Part shown: positions 5,227 through 6,106 of the stretch, in pieces
Numbering within the stretch: the first letter of the stretch is position 1
Layout: the number at the start of each line of letters is the position of its first letter
Translations under genes and position numbers: made by a program
The notes under the pieces: model-generated
Database searches by the model: none
What the model was told of the DNA's origin: nothing
What the model saw: the letters and a program-made list of their open reading frames with translations, nothing else
Source of the DNA: Alphaproteobacteria bacterium
Lineage (GTDB): Bacteria > Pseudomonadota > Alphaproteobacteria > Rhodobacterales > Rhodobacteraceae
DNA: 6,106 bases
NCBI GenBank assembly: GCA_030424705.1
Contig: JAUHWJ010000133.1
Coordinates: 1-6,106, forward strand
Direction of reading: 5' to 3'

Positions 5227-5718
5227 TCACCCGAACGCCTCCGGCCGTATCTCCCGCGCCATCGCGTCGAGGACGGCGTTGGCGAGGCCGGGCTCCTTGC
5301 CCTCTGCGAAGAAGGCGCGCGCCACGTCCACATATTCGGTGATGACGACCTTCGGCGGCGTCTTCGGCTCGCCGAAAAGCTCGCCCCCCGCGGCGCGGAA
5401 GAGCGCGCGGAGCGTCGCGTCCACCCGGCCGAGCGGCCATTTGTCCACCAGCACCCGGTCCGTCAGCTGGTCGATCTCCGCCTGCCGGTCCACGGCGTGG
5501 GAGAGGAGGCGGCGGAAGAGCGGGATGTCCGCGTCGCGGTATTGCTCCCCGTCCAGCTCCGCGCCGATCCGGTGCGCCTCGAACTGGTCGCGCACCGTCT
5601 TCAGCGGCTGTCCGCTCAATTCCATCTGGTAGAGCGCCTGCACCGCGGCGAGGCGGGAGGCGGAGCGCATCAGTCGCGCCTCGGCGCCCTTCGGCGACTG
5701 GACCTCGCGCGGGCTCAT
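5227..5718 (-). CDS. nusB: Transcription antitermination factor NusB
   Basis: NusB pairs with ribosomal protein S10 (NusE), binds boxA RNA, and helps RNA polymerase complete rRNA operons. The 163-residue product has the all-helical NusB pattern: [16 protein letters not shown] at 21-36, [19 protein letters not shown] at 92-110, then [17 protein letters not shown] at 121-137 and the end [19 protein letters not shown] at 141-159. It has a slightly extended N terminus ([18 protein letters not shown]) before the first helix. Its ATG (5716-5718) overlaps the ribH TGA as ATGA, which indicates translational coupling and supports this start over the internal Met at residue 17. Confidence 0.95.
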   Translation of the reverse strand: MSPREVQSPKGAEARLMRSASRLAAVQALYQMELSGQPLKTVRDQFEAHRIGAELDGEQYRDADIPLFRRLLSHAVDRQAEIDQLTDRVLVDKWPLGRVDATLRALFRAAGGELFGEPKTPPKVVITEYVDVARAFFAEGKEPGLANAVLDAMAREIRPEAFG

Positions 5719-6106
5719 ACGCCGCCGACGAGCGGATCGCCCGCCACCATGAACTCCCCCGGCCGCCCGCCGCGCGGGGCCGAAAAGCGGCGCTTCAGCG
5801 CGAGGAGGTGCAGCGCCGCCTCCGCCGCTCCGCCGCCCTTGTTCATGCGCGCCGGGTCCGCCCGGACCTCCGCCTGCGCCTGATTTTCAACGGTCAGGAC
5901 GCCGTTGCCGATGCAGAGCGCCCGGTCGATCCCGAGCAGGGCGAGCGCGCGGGAGCTGTCGTTGCACACCGTCTCGTAATGCGTCGTCTCCCCCCGGATC
6001 ACGCAGCCGAGCGCGACGAAGGCGTCATAGCGCCCCTCCGCGAGGCGGATCGCGGTCGGGATCTCCAGCGCGCCCGGAACCTCGATCAGCTCATGCGAAG
6101 CGCCCG
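5715..6106 (-). CDS. ribH: 6,7-dimethyl-8-ribityllumazine synthase RibH, 5' end missing
   Basis: RibH condenses 5-amino-6-ribitylaminouracil with 3,4-dihydroxy-2-butanone 4-phosphate, the penultimate step of riboflavin synthesis. The frame is open to the window edge, so the N terminus is cut off; 129 codons are visible, the first complete one at 6102-6104. Motifs in order: [20 protein letters not shown] at 3-22, [19 protein letters not shown] at 29-47 (His42 is at the position of the family's catalytic His), [13 protein letters not shown] at 66-78, and R-x(5)[11 protein letters not shown] near 83-98. The GTG at 6000-6002 is the Val of GCVIRG and not a start. It is directly upstream of, and overlaps, nusB. 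Confidence 0.96.
   Translation of the reverse strand, partial: GASHELIEVPGALEIPTAIRLAEGRYDAFVALGCVIRGETTHYETVCNDSSRALALLGIDRALCIGNGVLTVENQAQAEVRADPARMNKGGGAAEAALHLLALKRRFSAPRGGRPGEFMVAGDPLVGGV

Overview
The window looks like chromosomal DNA of a high-GC alphaproteobacterium, probably Rhodobacterales. The grounds are the very GC-rich codon usage, the ribH-nusB overlap and the rsfS-rlmH pair. It also has secreted proteins of kinds I associate with marine and soil Rhodobacteraceae: an RTX matrixin, a signal-peptide tail-collar protein and a CTERM-type remnant. The taxon is inferred from general knowledge, not from a search.

Left part (1-2285): the last codons of radC run into a convergent gene for a secreted phage-tail-collar-domain protein, with 5 bases between them. 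Just upstream of the collar gene, on the same strand, is a short broken reading frame. It has an intact signal peptide, a nonsense codon at the signal-peptide end, a short conserved-looking patch (LTLGDEDCFGLGGPC) and an Arg/Lys-rich end like a CTERM sorting tail. I read it as an internally deleted pseudogene. A 159-base divergent spacer separates it from a matrixin-type zinc protease with twelve uninterrupted RTX nonapeptide repeats, probably exported by a type I system.

Centre (2294-3160): rlmH and rsfS, both ribosome-related housekeeping genes, form a minus-strand pair with a good sigma70-type promoter in front of rsfS.

Accessory-looking block (about 3360-5200): a TetR/AcrR-type regulator is divergent from a membrane-anchored alpha/beta hydrolase whose nucleophile elbow carries Cys instead of Ser. 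Their shared spacer holds a near-perfect inverted repeat and two abutting 13-base direct repeats, which are plausible operators. By eye this block is less GC-rich than its flanks and lies between two housekeeping clusters, as an acquired regulator/effector module would.

Right part (5227-6106): nusB and the 5'-truncated ribH overlap by ATGA on the minus strand, a classic coupled riboflavin/antitermination pair.

I see no CRISPR array, tRNA, rRNA, insertion sequence or clearly new multi-gene system. The items most worth a second look are the Cys-nucleophile hydrolase with its TetR partner and operator array, the CTERM-like pseudogene, and the secreted collar protein beside the prodomain-less RTX protease.
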